This document shows, piece after piece, positions 21,970 to 31,237 of a stretch of DNA of 64,000 bases. The notes under the pieces were generated by a model. That model had not been told where the DNA came from, did not search any database, and saw only the letters and a list, made by a program, of their open reading frames with translations. The stretch is from assembly GCA_028456385.1 (NCBI GenBank), contig JALNQF010000003.1, positions 620,001 to 684,000 on the forward strand, read 5' to 3'. This stretch comes from Ophiosphaerella korrae. Its lineage: Eukaryota > Ascomycota > Dothideomycetes > Pleosporales > Phaeosphaeriaceae. Positions within the stretch are counted from its first letter, which is position 1, and each line of letters starts with the position of its first letter. Made by a program: the position numbers and the translations under genes.

Positions 21970-23301
21970 ATGTCCAACCATCACGAGACAACGATACACA
22001 AATCATCTAACACTACTGGCAGTGGCTATACTCACGACACTGCAGCTAATAACAACGCACACCTTGGTGCTACCTCGGGACGGAATACCACCAACACTCA
22101 TATCAGCACGTCAACAACAAGGGAAAGTAATACTCTATCAGCAGATCCAACAGCCAACGGTTCGTTTTCGAGGATGAATGGCCAAAATAACGCGTTGGAG
22201 AAGGACTTCTCTCGGCAAGATGGTATGAGGCTTTCCCTGCTCGAGCCCTCCTGATGACTGATCAATATTCAGGCTACCATCAACATCTTGACCACAGCAC
22301 CGATTCAGATACAGCTCTTCGACATATTCGCACAGCAGGCAGTATTTCCATCTCTCCGGAGTTATTTGAAAAGCTATACTTGTCACCTCAGAACCAGGTC
22401 AAAGGTGAACTAAGAAAGACCTTTGGTAATCCTACTCCGCTGTACAACGCTCCTTTCTATTGATTCTTTCAACAACTAACCATTGGCAGCGCTCTGGTTG
22501 GTTTCTTATTGTCACTTACACCATTGAGCTGGACGCTCATGGGATGGCGAGGCGCTGGTGGCAGCGGAGCAGCCAGCACCGGTTGGTACTTCTTTGCTGG
22601 TGGCATGTTGATGGTTCTCGGCGGTGTTGGCGAAGTATGTGTAACTCATTCCGTACTTAAGCAGAGCACCAACGGAGCTAACACCAAATAGTGGATCTTG
22701 GGTAACACGTTCCCCTTCGTGGTATTCACGTCCTTTGGGGCTTTCTGGCTCGGCTACGGCGCTACCCTTCAGCCGTTTTACAACGCATATGGTGCATATG
22801 CCGTGAAAACGACTGAAGGTAGCACTGGCTTGGAAACAACTGGCTTCAACGTTGGCATCGGTACGTCGCGTGTGCGCAAGTAACTTGATCGATGTCCAGT
22901 TGCTAACTAACAACATAGGCTACTTCATGATTTGCATGAGTCTCCTCTGCTTCGTCTACCTTATTTGCTCCATCCGCACAAACTTGATCTTTTTTCTCAT
23001 TTTCTTCACACTCACACCTGCCTTTGGCCTTCTCGCTGGTGCTTTCCTCAACGCAGGTGCCGGGAGGGCCCACATTGCTTCCAAGTGTCAGGAGGCAGCT
23101 GGCGCTTTTACGTTTGTCACCTGTTTACTTGGCTGGTACATTCTTATGGCTATTATGCTTGCTAGCGTCGATTTCCCATTCGACCTTCCACGTGAGTTCC
23201 CCATTTTCTGTGTGGTATTATACTAACATTTTACAGTCATCGACCTCTCTGGTATTATTAAAGGGGCCAGTGAGAAGCGCAAGGTGAACCATGTCGAGTA
23301 A
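21970..23301 (+). CDS. GPR1/FUN34/YaaH family membrane transporter (acetate/ammonium type)
   Basis: Family members (Ady2/Ato, AcpA) move acetate or ammonium across the plasma membrane. Proposed exons: 21970-22222, 22273-22441, 22490-22634, 22692-22860, 22919-23191 and 23237-23301; introns of 45-58 bp, phases close to 357 residues. The signature FGNPTPLALVGF spans the exon 2/3 junction. About six membrane segments follow, from ALVGFLLSLTPLS to FVTCLLGWYILMAIMLASV. The C-terminus is short and basic (SEKRKVNHVE). The first about 85 residues are unusually Thr/Ser/Asn-rich and polar, making this longer than typical 280-300-residue relatives. The substrate cannot be read from sequence. Confidence 0.93.
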
Positions 23302-25028
23302 ATATAATACCTCGATCGTGTAGTCTCCGCTATTTTTCGGCGAACCCTACAGTTTGGGTACGCCGAAGTGACGATGAGTATGATTGGAAAACAACAAAAA
23401 AGTACGCTCCAAAAGGCACCGCAGAAGATGCTATGGGAGCCATTATTATATCAATTGTCTAAAACATGTTCAGCGTTGAATTGTTGTACGTAGTGCCAGT
23501 CTTCATGTTCATACTCATTAAAGAACCTTTAATGTAACCTTTGTCTAAATGTTGTCACTCGGTATTTTGGTTTTTTCAAATGTAACTGTCTACTGTTGCT
23601 CTGGGTATGTTGAGAGGATTCTGTATCGCTATGACCTCCAACGCCAATCCTTTGGTTAAATCACCAAAATGCTGAGGTATTACAGCCCACTTAAGCCGAG
23701 TAAAGATCGTATGTGACAAATGTCAGATCCGCTTCCCATGGGGTCAATATGATTTCTGTTGCAATGGCACAACTGCCGTTTGATCAGGAGGGCCTTATGA
23801 GCGATATTGCACGGTATTTATGCTGGGTACAATGTAGCATTTTGTTTCGATTCTAGAATGTACAGGTACATCTGTTGACGGTGCAGTTAGGTTATCATTC
23901 AGCCCCGGACACACCTGTGCATATAGACTAGTCTCAACCATGGAGGCATGTCGGAATAAAATATTCAGACTATACGTAAAGCCATGAGCAATATTCTAGA
24001 CTTAGGGAAAAATGTCATAATCTTTCACTAACTTAAATACTACCTGGTATTCCAATGCCTATAGGTTGATCAGTTTTGCAAGCTTAAGCATTACCATACA
24101 TCATGTTTAACTCGTGCTTTGTCTCTACTTCTATCTGGACCAATAGTCTTTGGGCTAGAGTTGAAGATAATAGCGGAAACGTTGTGTGGATCGATATCCA
24201 CAGTGGTTGCTTTGCGTAACGTTATGCGAGTGGGTCGAGGTTTGCCGACATGTCTTTCTTGTCTTGGAAGTGGTCCTACTCAGGTACAATTGCGTCTGAT
24301 GGAGGGGGTGCTGACCCAAGCCCATAATTTTAATCGATGAAATGGTAGATTGACATCGTTGATCCGGGTAGTGGCAAAACTATGGGTAGGCCACAGAGGG
24401 CAGTTGAGCACATGTAATCGACGCTAAGCCTAATTAGTGAATCTCACTTAGTTGCCATGCTAAATAGTTGGATGGGTGCAAAATAGTTGGATGGGTGCAA
24501 AATACATAATATTGAATGGCATATAGGCGCCGGATAGGGCCTATTTGACGGCAATTCTCAAAAACTTGTCACAAGTCTGTCTGATCACAGGTGTCCACCT
24601 GCCCTGGGCAACCTAACTAGATACCAAAATGTACAGTTGCCCGAGAGGTGGTATCCAGAAATGCCGCGCAACTATGGGTTTGTACAACTCATCTGAAACG
24701 AACTCGTGATAAAGCATGAGGTGTGTAGGCAATTCTGGATAATTCTGGTACTCAACATCGGCTGCATGAACACCCCCTGTTTGGGTTCTCGGAGATCCGC
24801 CCAATTTAGCCGATACGAAGAACGACAGCATTAAAATACGTTATAAGAGTTGGAAAATGCACTTCTGTTGGACAATAATCATAAACTCGAGATTTTGATA
24901 TTTAACTAGCAGCCTCTGCGATAACGAGCAATCCGCGGAAGCAACGGAATACCAAAACCACAAACACTCTTTCTTATCTCAACCTCCAATATCTACCATA
25001 GACAACCTTAGAGAAATAGAGCTTGAAG
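23302..25028. other. Intergenic, 1.7 kb
   Basis: No gene supported. Contains a perfect 19-bp tandem duplication at 24462-24499. A minus-strand open frame (24831-24613, 72 residues) is the only one with protein-like content and is not convincing. Confidence 0.5.
24462..24499. repeat. 19-bp perfect tandem duplication
   Basis: The unit AAATAGTTGGATGGGTGCA occurs twice head to tail without change. It lies in non-coding DNA and looks recent, since the copies are identical. Confidence 0.85.
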
Positions 25029-25851
25029 ATGCCGACATACTTTCTCACGGGAGCTAATCGTGGCATTGGCCTCGAGTTCGTGCGCCAACTCTCGATCAAG
25101 CCAACCAACACCATAATTGCCGGCGTCCGCTCAAAGTCAAGACACATCTCCGAACTCGAGTCTCTAAACAGAAATAACAACATCCACATCATAGAATGTG
25201 ATGTATCTTCACTCGATTCGCTCTCCTCGCTAGAATTCCGGGTTGCGGAGATTCTAAGCAGAACAGGTGCCAATTTAAATTTCATATTCAATGTCGCCGG
25301 TATCAATGCAACAAGTTCGGATAGCAGCCAGAACCTTACACCAGAAAGTTTACATAACCACATGCAAGTCAACGTTTACGGCCCAACGAAGATCGTGCAA
25401 AGTCTGGCGAGATATCTGGCCCGTGGCGCGAGGGTTGTAAATTTAACGTCGGGCTTGGGAAGTTTGCAGGTTGCCACAGATGTGACAAAATGTACTACTT
25501 ATGCCATCAGCAAGGCAGCTCTGAGTAAGTTCCTCTATGTGAGATGATATTGTGAGGATATATTGGCTAATAGGGTGTTGATAGATATGTTGACGTTGCA
25601 TCAAGCGAAGGATCTGAAGGCCGCAGGAGTCAGAGTAGTTTGTATGGATCCAGGATGGGTAAGCCGATTCGAATTAATCGAAGATAGACTTCAACTAATT
25701 ATCAAAACAGGTAAAGACAAGAATGGGTGGCAAGGGTGCTATGCTTGAGGCAGCACTCAGCGTGAGTAGTATGCTGGATGTCATAAAAGGACTGAAGGAG
25801 AGCGACAGCGGAAAGTTTTATAGATACGATGGTGGTATTGTCCCATGGTGA
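25029..25851 (+). CDS. Short-chain dehydrogenase/reductase (classical SDR)
   Basis: NAD(P)-dependent oxidoreductase of 236 residues. Proposed exons: 25029-25524, 25585-25658 and 25711-25851; introns 60 and 52 bp, phases close. Classical SDR features: cofactor motif TGANRGIG (7-14), NVAG (88-91), catalytic Ser141 in NLTSGLGS, and Tyr158-x3-Lys162 in YAISKAAL. The exon 2/3 junction gives the conserved MDPGWVKTRMGG. It resembles C-factor-like SDRs of unknown substrate. No signal peptide. Starts at the only suitable ATG; the TTG two codons upstream is not a likely start. Confidence 0.9.
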
Positions 25852-26168
25852 TTGGATAATAGAATGCCTTGTTCAAAACTTGTCCGTTCGCTGAGACTAT
25901 GCTAAACAGAGTATCGTCGCGAGTCTGAATAAACTAAGTATTTCAACATACCGAATGAAAAATGTTCAAATAGGTGAAAGCTAAGTATAAAATTTCCAAG
26001 CTTGGCGAGTTACACTTTCACTTCGCAAGCATTTTATATTTCACTCTGATCTCATTAGCACTAACATCGACTCAATCAGCTCAATGATAGCCCCTTCACT
26101 CCAATACCATCACCGAAAATAAGGACGTTAAATCAATATATATATATACACCATCACCGCAAGCCATC
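25852..26168. other. Intergenic, short
   Basis: Contains an AT dinucleotide run near 26137-26150 about 20-30 bp upstream of the next ATG, possibly its TATA region. Nothing else is seen. Confidence 0.5.
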
Positions 26169-27222
26169 ATGCCGTCTTCGATGCCAGCACTACCTGCCGA
26201 TCGAGGCCGGACGGTCGCCCTCCATGAGCGCGACATCCCCACCTTGGCTTGCGATATGATCGCTGCCCAAGCCTCCGTCCACACAGATTTATCATTCTGT
26301 CTCGCAACTTCGCTCGCGTTTTTCAAGCGATCGACATGGGAACAAACACCATGGATTCCGCACATGGCTGACTCCAAATCAACAAACCCAATCGCCGCCA
26401 CGGATGCGTCAACAATTGCCGGGCTTCTCGATGCCCGCTCCGGAACAAGAGTAACTGCTGAAGCCATTCAAAACAGCCTACTCTTTGCCAGCGCCTTTTC
26501 AACCGACGATCCGAACCTTTCCGCATACCTGGGAACCTATCCAAACCTTTTCGTTATCTTCCCTCATGCTAAAAGGCCCTGTCGCAACAAATGCCGCTTT
26601 CCTCAAGACCTGGCACGATGATCTTGTGAAGCCAGCGTTTGACAGCGCATGGCAACATAGTGGCCTCACACCTACCTATGGCGCCTACATTGATGGAATG
26701 TCACACATCTTGCCTCCCGTAGGAGTGTATACGGAGAGGGACGCATTGCCATCCAAGTCATTCATCGACCGTCTGAATCGAGGCGGACCGTCCAGTGTGC
26801 GAACGTATTGGCCAGCGTGGAACCACAGATTCCTGGGGCAAAGGCACTGAAGGCGAGTACTCGCCTTTGCGAGCGCGCATTATGAATGAAGCGTGGGAGG
26901 CAATTACAGGCATGTTGAAAGGTCATCCAAACCTCCAGGAGTTCCAAGACCCCTTGTTAGTTGCGGTCTATCGTGGCAGGATTGATCTCTCGTCAAATAT
27001 TGATGCTCGCGAGCCTTGTACAGGGCTGTAGGCCAGGAATGGGACCATTACGTCGATACAAATTTTGCAGTGCCGGGTACTTTTAAAATAGTGTTGGAGA
27101 CTGTTGTTCAAGTAAAAGGGAAGGGTCATAAGGAGGACGAGGCTGCGTTTGATAGGACATTCAAGCGTATGGCGACAGACGAGCAAGCGGAGGAATATGA
27201 GACGGATGAGGGTTCGATTTGA
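26169..27222 (+). pseudogene. Unknown protein gene interrupted by three frameshifts
   Basis: I do not recognise the family. Plus-strand coding-like sequence continues for about 1 kb but changes frame three times: the ATG frame from 26169 to about 26550, a second frame to about 26840, a third to about 27005, and a fourth to the stop at 27220-27222. No intron of plausible length joins them; the overlaps hold no GT-AG pair more than about 22 bp apart. The last frame has charged content (KGKGHKEDEAAFDRTF) and an acidic end. The first shift lies beside a TTTT run near 26548-26551. Neighbouring genes are intact, so decay is likely, though sequence errors are possible. No signal peptide or membrane segment is seen. 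Confidence 0.55.
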
Positions 27223-28553
27223 GAATGGGATTGGGCATGAAAATAAGCGACGACGAGTATAGAGTCTAAGCTGTGTTGTATTTATCGTCCCTCTGGTCTA
27301 GGCATACCGATACGTATAGATTCGAAGCAGCGCAAGTAGAAATGAAGGAAGCAAGTTGCAAGATTACATAGAGATACGAAGCACTCGTGATGTTCGTGAA
27401 TTTGTTGTGTCAATCCATGGAAATATGGCCCTAATATATCCAACGGTGCAGGTAGATACAAAAGCCCTCCAGAACCGGACGACCCAATTAATCGTAGCCG
27501 GTAGAGTATCAATACTGGCGTAAAATTAACATGAGGGTGGTAAATCTGAATCGCTGTACGCCCGCTTCCGCACTTGTTTCAGGAAGACGGTAGATCAGAA
27601 GCCACGACGCAAGTTTAAAAGTTCAGGGGAATGTGAAACGAAGAATCTCAATGCGTGATCTTGAGATTAGGGGCCAAAGCTCTAAGACGACTTAGTGGTC
27701 CCGGGCACGATCCGAGATGTGGTTGAGAGATGACTTGTGAAACACTTGAGCTGACGGTTGACTAGGCAATTTGTACCAAATAACCAGAGACCATTGTTGA
27801 AAGAAGGTTATAGGACGCTTTCTGGTATGGGATGGTCAAGTGTCAAAACAATGGGGTTTGTTAGGACTATGCAAGCTTTACCATTTAATCTACAAGGCAA
27901 GTTTTACCTTAACTCCTTTTGGTTATAGGGTCTGTATCGTTACTATTTGGTTTCGATCATGCATCTGTCGAAAATACCCTCGAAGCAACATGTCACCTGG
28001 TCATGTGAAATATGGGGTCAGCCATGAGCAGACCACTTAGGTAGTTGTTAGTATCAAGTGAAGAATCGTGAGGTCTGCTTTGAAGTTACGCAACTATATT
28101 GAAGTGTGATGTATTATCGCGAAGTGTTTCACCTAGAAGAATGCAAGGGGGTTTGTATTGTATCAGGAGTGAGAGAGGATAGCCTATCATCTGATGTGAT
28201 GAACTAATGTTCGCCTGCTGCGCCGCAAGCGCGTGACCGCAGACACAGGTCACCAAGAGCTTCAAAAATAAAGTTCTACGGGGTTGATCTAGGTTAGCGA
28301 CAAAACCCAATGTGGCGCTTTGAGGGTGTTTCAATAGCTCCAAGTCTAAGTTTGGCGATAGCCTTCTTTACATATGAATCATAATGGTGTCACGAAGCGC
28401 CGTTTGCTGTCAAATTCTTTTTTTATCACTCACTGTGTTGTCTGTGATAAATTTCACACAATATTAAACTGTAAGAAGAGAATCATGCAAAGCCTCACAG
28501 TTGTGCCATCGATTTATTCTGGTTGTGTCTGGGTGCCCGGAATGTTACAGAAA
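27223..28553. other. Intergenic, 1.3 kb
   Basis: No gene supported. Short frames on both strands lack recognisable content. The plus-strand frame from 28374 may include the true start of the BTB gene. Confidence 0.5.
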
Positions 28554-29399
28554 ATGCCCAACATATATGAAACAAGGTGAGAGAAGGATATGGACTAAGC
28601 TCTGTGACAAGTTCTCTGATTCTACCTAGTATCTTTGCCGGCGGAGTAGTTGTTGTGAGGTCAGGGAGGAGTAGGCGCGAGACTCACGTGCATAAAAAAC
28701 TTCTCCAATCTCAATCACCTTATTTCAGGCAGATACTTGAACATGGGGGCGATGAGGAAGCCATCATTGATCTCCCTGATATCTGCGCGGATACCTTTTG
28801 CAGTTTTCTTTCGTGGATGTATTCGAGCTGCTTTGATCTACCAAAGGATGACGAATGGACGAGATTGTGTAAATTGTGGCTATTAGCGGAGAGGTTCCAG
28901 GTGTGTCGTTGGAAACACCAACCGTACTAAAATATATCGTGGAGCTAATGCCATACACTAGGCTCCAGGGTTACAAGACGAGGTTGTGAAGGTGATCAGT
29001 CGCCGTTTACACGAAAGAGAGCTCACCACGCTTGATCTTGAAATACTTCACTTTGTATATGATAATACCGGGCCAGGATCGAAGCTTCGAATGCTCTTCA
29101 TCCACATATCGATGTGGTATGGAAATCAAGACATCTTTGCACAGCAGATAAAAGACATGCCTCCAGTGTTCCATGCAGACTATGCGGCACGACAAGTAGA
29201 AAGAGCGCAGTGGTTAGCGAAAGAGCTCGTTGTAAACCCTTGGGATCTTCGCGAATTCCTCCTCTCGGAAGCTGCAGCTGCCGACGGCGAAGATTTGACG
29301 CAGGTCAAGGTTGAACCACAAGATGGGGCCACGCCTAAAGTCGAGGATGACAGTTCAACCGAGAGAAGACCAAAAAGGAAGAGGACTAAAGAAGCGTGA
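28554..29399 (+). CDS. BTB/POZ domain protein
   Basis: BTB domains mediate dimerisation and often link substrates to Cullin-3 ubiquitin ligases or act in nuclear regulators. Proposed exons: 28554-28576, 28630-28900 and 28962-29399; introns of 53 and 61 bp, phases close to 243 residues. The main frame has no usable ATG upstream of its core, so a short first exon is needed. Earlier in-frame ATGs at 28374 and 28485 are alternatives. The BTB core reads HVHKKLLQSQSPYFRQIL, then IIDLPDICADTFCSFLSWMYS. The C-terminus carries a SUMO-type VKVE motif, a second PKVE and a basic PKRKRTK, a likely nuclear signal. This favours a nuclear role (inference). Confidence 0.75.
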
Positions 29400-29614
29400 T
29401 TTCAGTCATTCAAATGAATTGCCGGGGATGTAAGATACCTAGCAGCTTAGTACATGTGTGATTTATAGTGGCGCCTTTTAAAGACCGAAGAACCATATTT
29501 ATCTACGCCAAGCACAAGCATTTGCAGATTATTTACAAATGACTTATCCTTAAGGGTATAACGATAAGGGTTATGTTCAGTTGGTTAGTAGGCTTCATTG
29601 GGGGAGCAGAATTG

Positions 29615-30919
29615 TTAATCATGGTGACGAGTGCGCAACCTCGCAAATTGCTTTGTTTGCTGTTTGAGTTTGATGTCTATACTTGCCAAAGTCGCTCTTT
29701 GTCTCAAGGCACCATTGGCTTCAGCTCTTTGAAAAAACAGCTGTGCCTGTTGTAGCTCGCGATGGGAGTTTGTGAGCCTAGTGAGTTGTTCCGCGGGGGA
29801 CAAGGTAACGTCTCTGCTGGTTTTATTGGTTGCCTCCGTGTCCCAATCCTCGTCATCTGCATCTATGCCAACAAGGAGAGCGCTCATCCATAGGCCGACG
29901 TGGCCCCGAAGCTGTAGCAGACTAGCCTGTTTGTCAAAAGGCGGTGAGGCGATTAGTTCATCGAAACGCTGTGCGATTTCCTTCGCACTTGCAAGTTCCT
30001 CGATCTGGATTGCCTCCTCGCGAGAGGCACCACTGTCTTGATCATCACCAAGCATACTGTCATGGGAACTGCTTCTCGACCGCAATGGCGGCGAGCTGCT
30101 CTTCCCGTCTCGTCTTGCGTGCCGACTCTTTTCACGAGTTTCAAATATCCACAATGAGAACATGGCTGGGTAGAAGGTTCTTTCATCGACTGCGTTGGGA
30201 GTGAGTCTGCGATGAGGGTACTGGACAATCAAGCGCTCATAGTACTCTTTTGCTAGCGCAAAGCCTTCTTCAGAGAACGGGCCCTGACTCAGAGGCTGTT
30301 GATGCGGCGATGATAGGTCGATGTTGTTTGATGCAGACGTTGGCTTCCTGCGAAGTAGTATTTCGGCACCGATACCCCAGCGTGCGTGGTTACGTGGATC
30401 GACAGGGTGTCCACCTGCGACGTGGGTCCGCAGTAGCATGCCCCACGCCCTGCCAGCGCGCTCGTAGTCTTCCTCGAGGAGACAACGATGCATCAACGTA
30501 GACAAGACATTGAGATGCGTCGTTCTCAAGGCCGTCACTTCGTCTTGCTTGTCGCCCGACGGCCCATGGAGAAGATACAGGCGGGTGGGTGGTTTGGCCA
30601 GATTTTTCTGGATTTGATGGGGCCCACATGGTTCCTTGATGGGCCTGACTGGCCGATGGGGGAACGGTGAGGGTGGAATATGTGAGTCGTCCTGGGACGA
30701 CAGGCCTGCGACACGCAGCTGGGCAGCTCCCAGGAGGGCGCGTGAAGCGTGCGAATGAGGCCCAGAGGCGGGTGTTGTCGCTGGTGTTTCAGGCTCTGGG
30801 CTGGAGCCATGGCCGCGCTCCTCGTCACGCTTGCGCTTTTTGCGTGTTCTGTACTGGCGCGCGCGCAGAGAATGGACCGTTTGCTGGTTGGCGCTGAGCT
30901 GGGTGACGAAGAAGTCCAT
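29615..30919 (-). CDS. RRN11: RNA polymerase I initiation factor, Rrn11-like
   Basis: Rrn11 is part of the core factor that places RNA polymerase I on the rDNA promoter in the nucleolus. The 434-residue protein has a basic nuclear-signal-like run (RKKRKRDEER, 26-35), a Pro/Ser-rich linker, then a helix pair of the family type (LNVLSTLMHRCLLEEDYERA and GRAWGMLLRTHV, 136-167), followed by helical repeats with Glu/Ala/Leu pattern up to the C-terminus. Start chosen at 30919 (MDFFVTQL) because the frame upstream (to 31018) only translates a short tandem repeat. The gene is intronless and divergent from the RING gene. Family assignment rests on the helix pair and overall layout, so is moderately certain. 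Confidence 0.7.
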   Translation of the reverse strand: MDFFVTQLSANQQTVHSLRARQYRTRKKRKRDEERGHGSSPEPETPATTPASGPHSHASRALLGAAQLRVAGLSSQDDSHIPPSPFPHRPVRPIKEPCGPHQIQKNLAKPPTRLYLLHGPSGDKQDEVTALRTTHLNVLSTLMHRCLLEEDYERAGRAWGMLLRTHVAGGHPVDPRNHARWGIGAEILLRRKPTSASNNIDLSSPHQQPLSQGPFSEEGFALAKEYYERLIVQYPHRRLTPNAVDERTFYPAMFSLWIFETREKSRHARRDGKSSSPPLRSRSSSHDSMLGDDQDSGASREEAIQIEELASAKEIAQRFDELIASPPFDKQASLLQLRGHVGLWMSALLVGIDADDEDWDTEATNKTSRDVTLSPAEQLTRLTNSHRELQQAQLFFQRAEANGALRQRATLASIDIKLKQQTKQFARLRTRHHD

Positions 30920-31237
30920 GGGAGGCTGCTGGTTGTGGTTGATGGTTGATGGTTGATGGACGGGAGGTGATAATTGATAATTGATAGTTGATAACTGACA
31001 GCTGGTAGGACTGCCCACGTCGCGTTAGCGCTGTCTCGTCTCGGCAGACGGCCATGCATGACACGGCTGCGCGACGCTACCACCAGGTGCCAGCCGTGCC
31101 AGCCTACCAGACGCCGACCGACAACCTCGCCATTCTGACGGTAGCAGCCTTCAACCCGTCCACCACCGCCCTCCCCTCACCACCATTCCACTTCTTGAGG
31201 CCCGCCTTCCTCGCTGAAGCCCGGGGCTGCATCTAGC
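30920..31237. promoter_or_regulatory. Shared divergent promoter of the RRN11-like and RING genes
   Basis: 318 bp between divergent start codons. The left part is a degenerate short tandem repeat (30936-31000); the right part is CA/CT-rich. No clear TATA box. Confidence 0.5.
30936..31000. repeat. Degenerate TTGATGG / TTGATAA tandem repeat
   Basis: About eight to nine 7-8-bp units: first GGTTGATGG-like units, then TTGATAA-like units. It sits at the 5' end of the RRN11-like gene and is transcribed or promoter DNA. Confidence 0.75.

Noticed and set aside
24613..24831. Minus-strand 72-codon frame with protein-like content
   Set aside because: No signal peptide, domain or neighbouring exon; too short to support.
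29545..29575. TTAAGGGTATAACGATAAGGGTTA, telomere-like
   Set aside because: Units are not true TTAGGG repeats and the site is between two ordinary genes.
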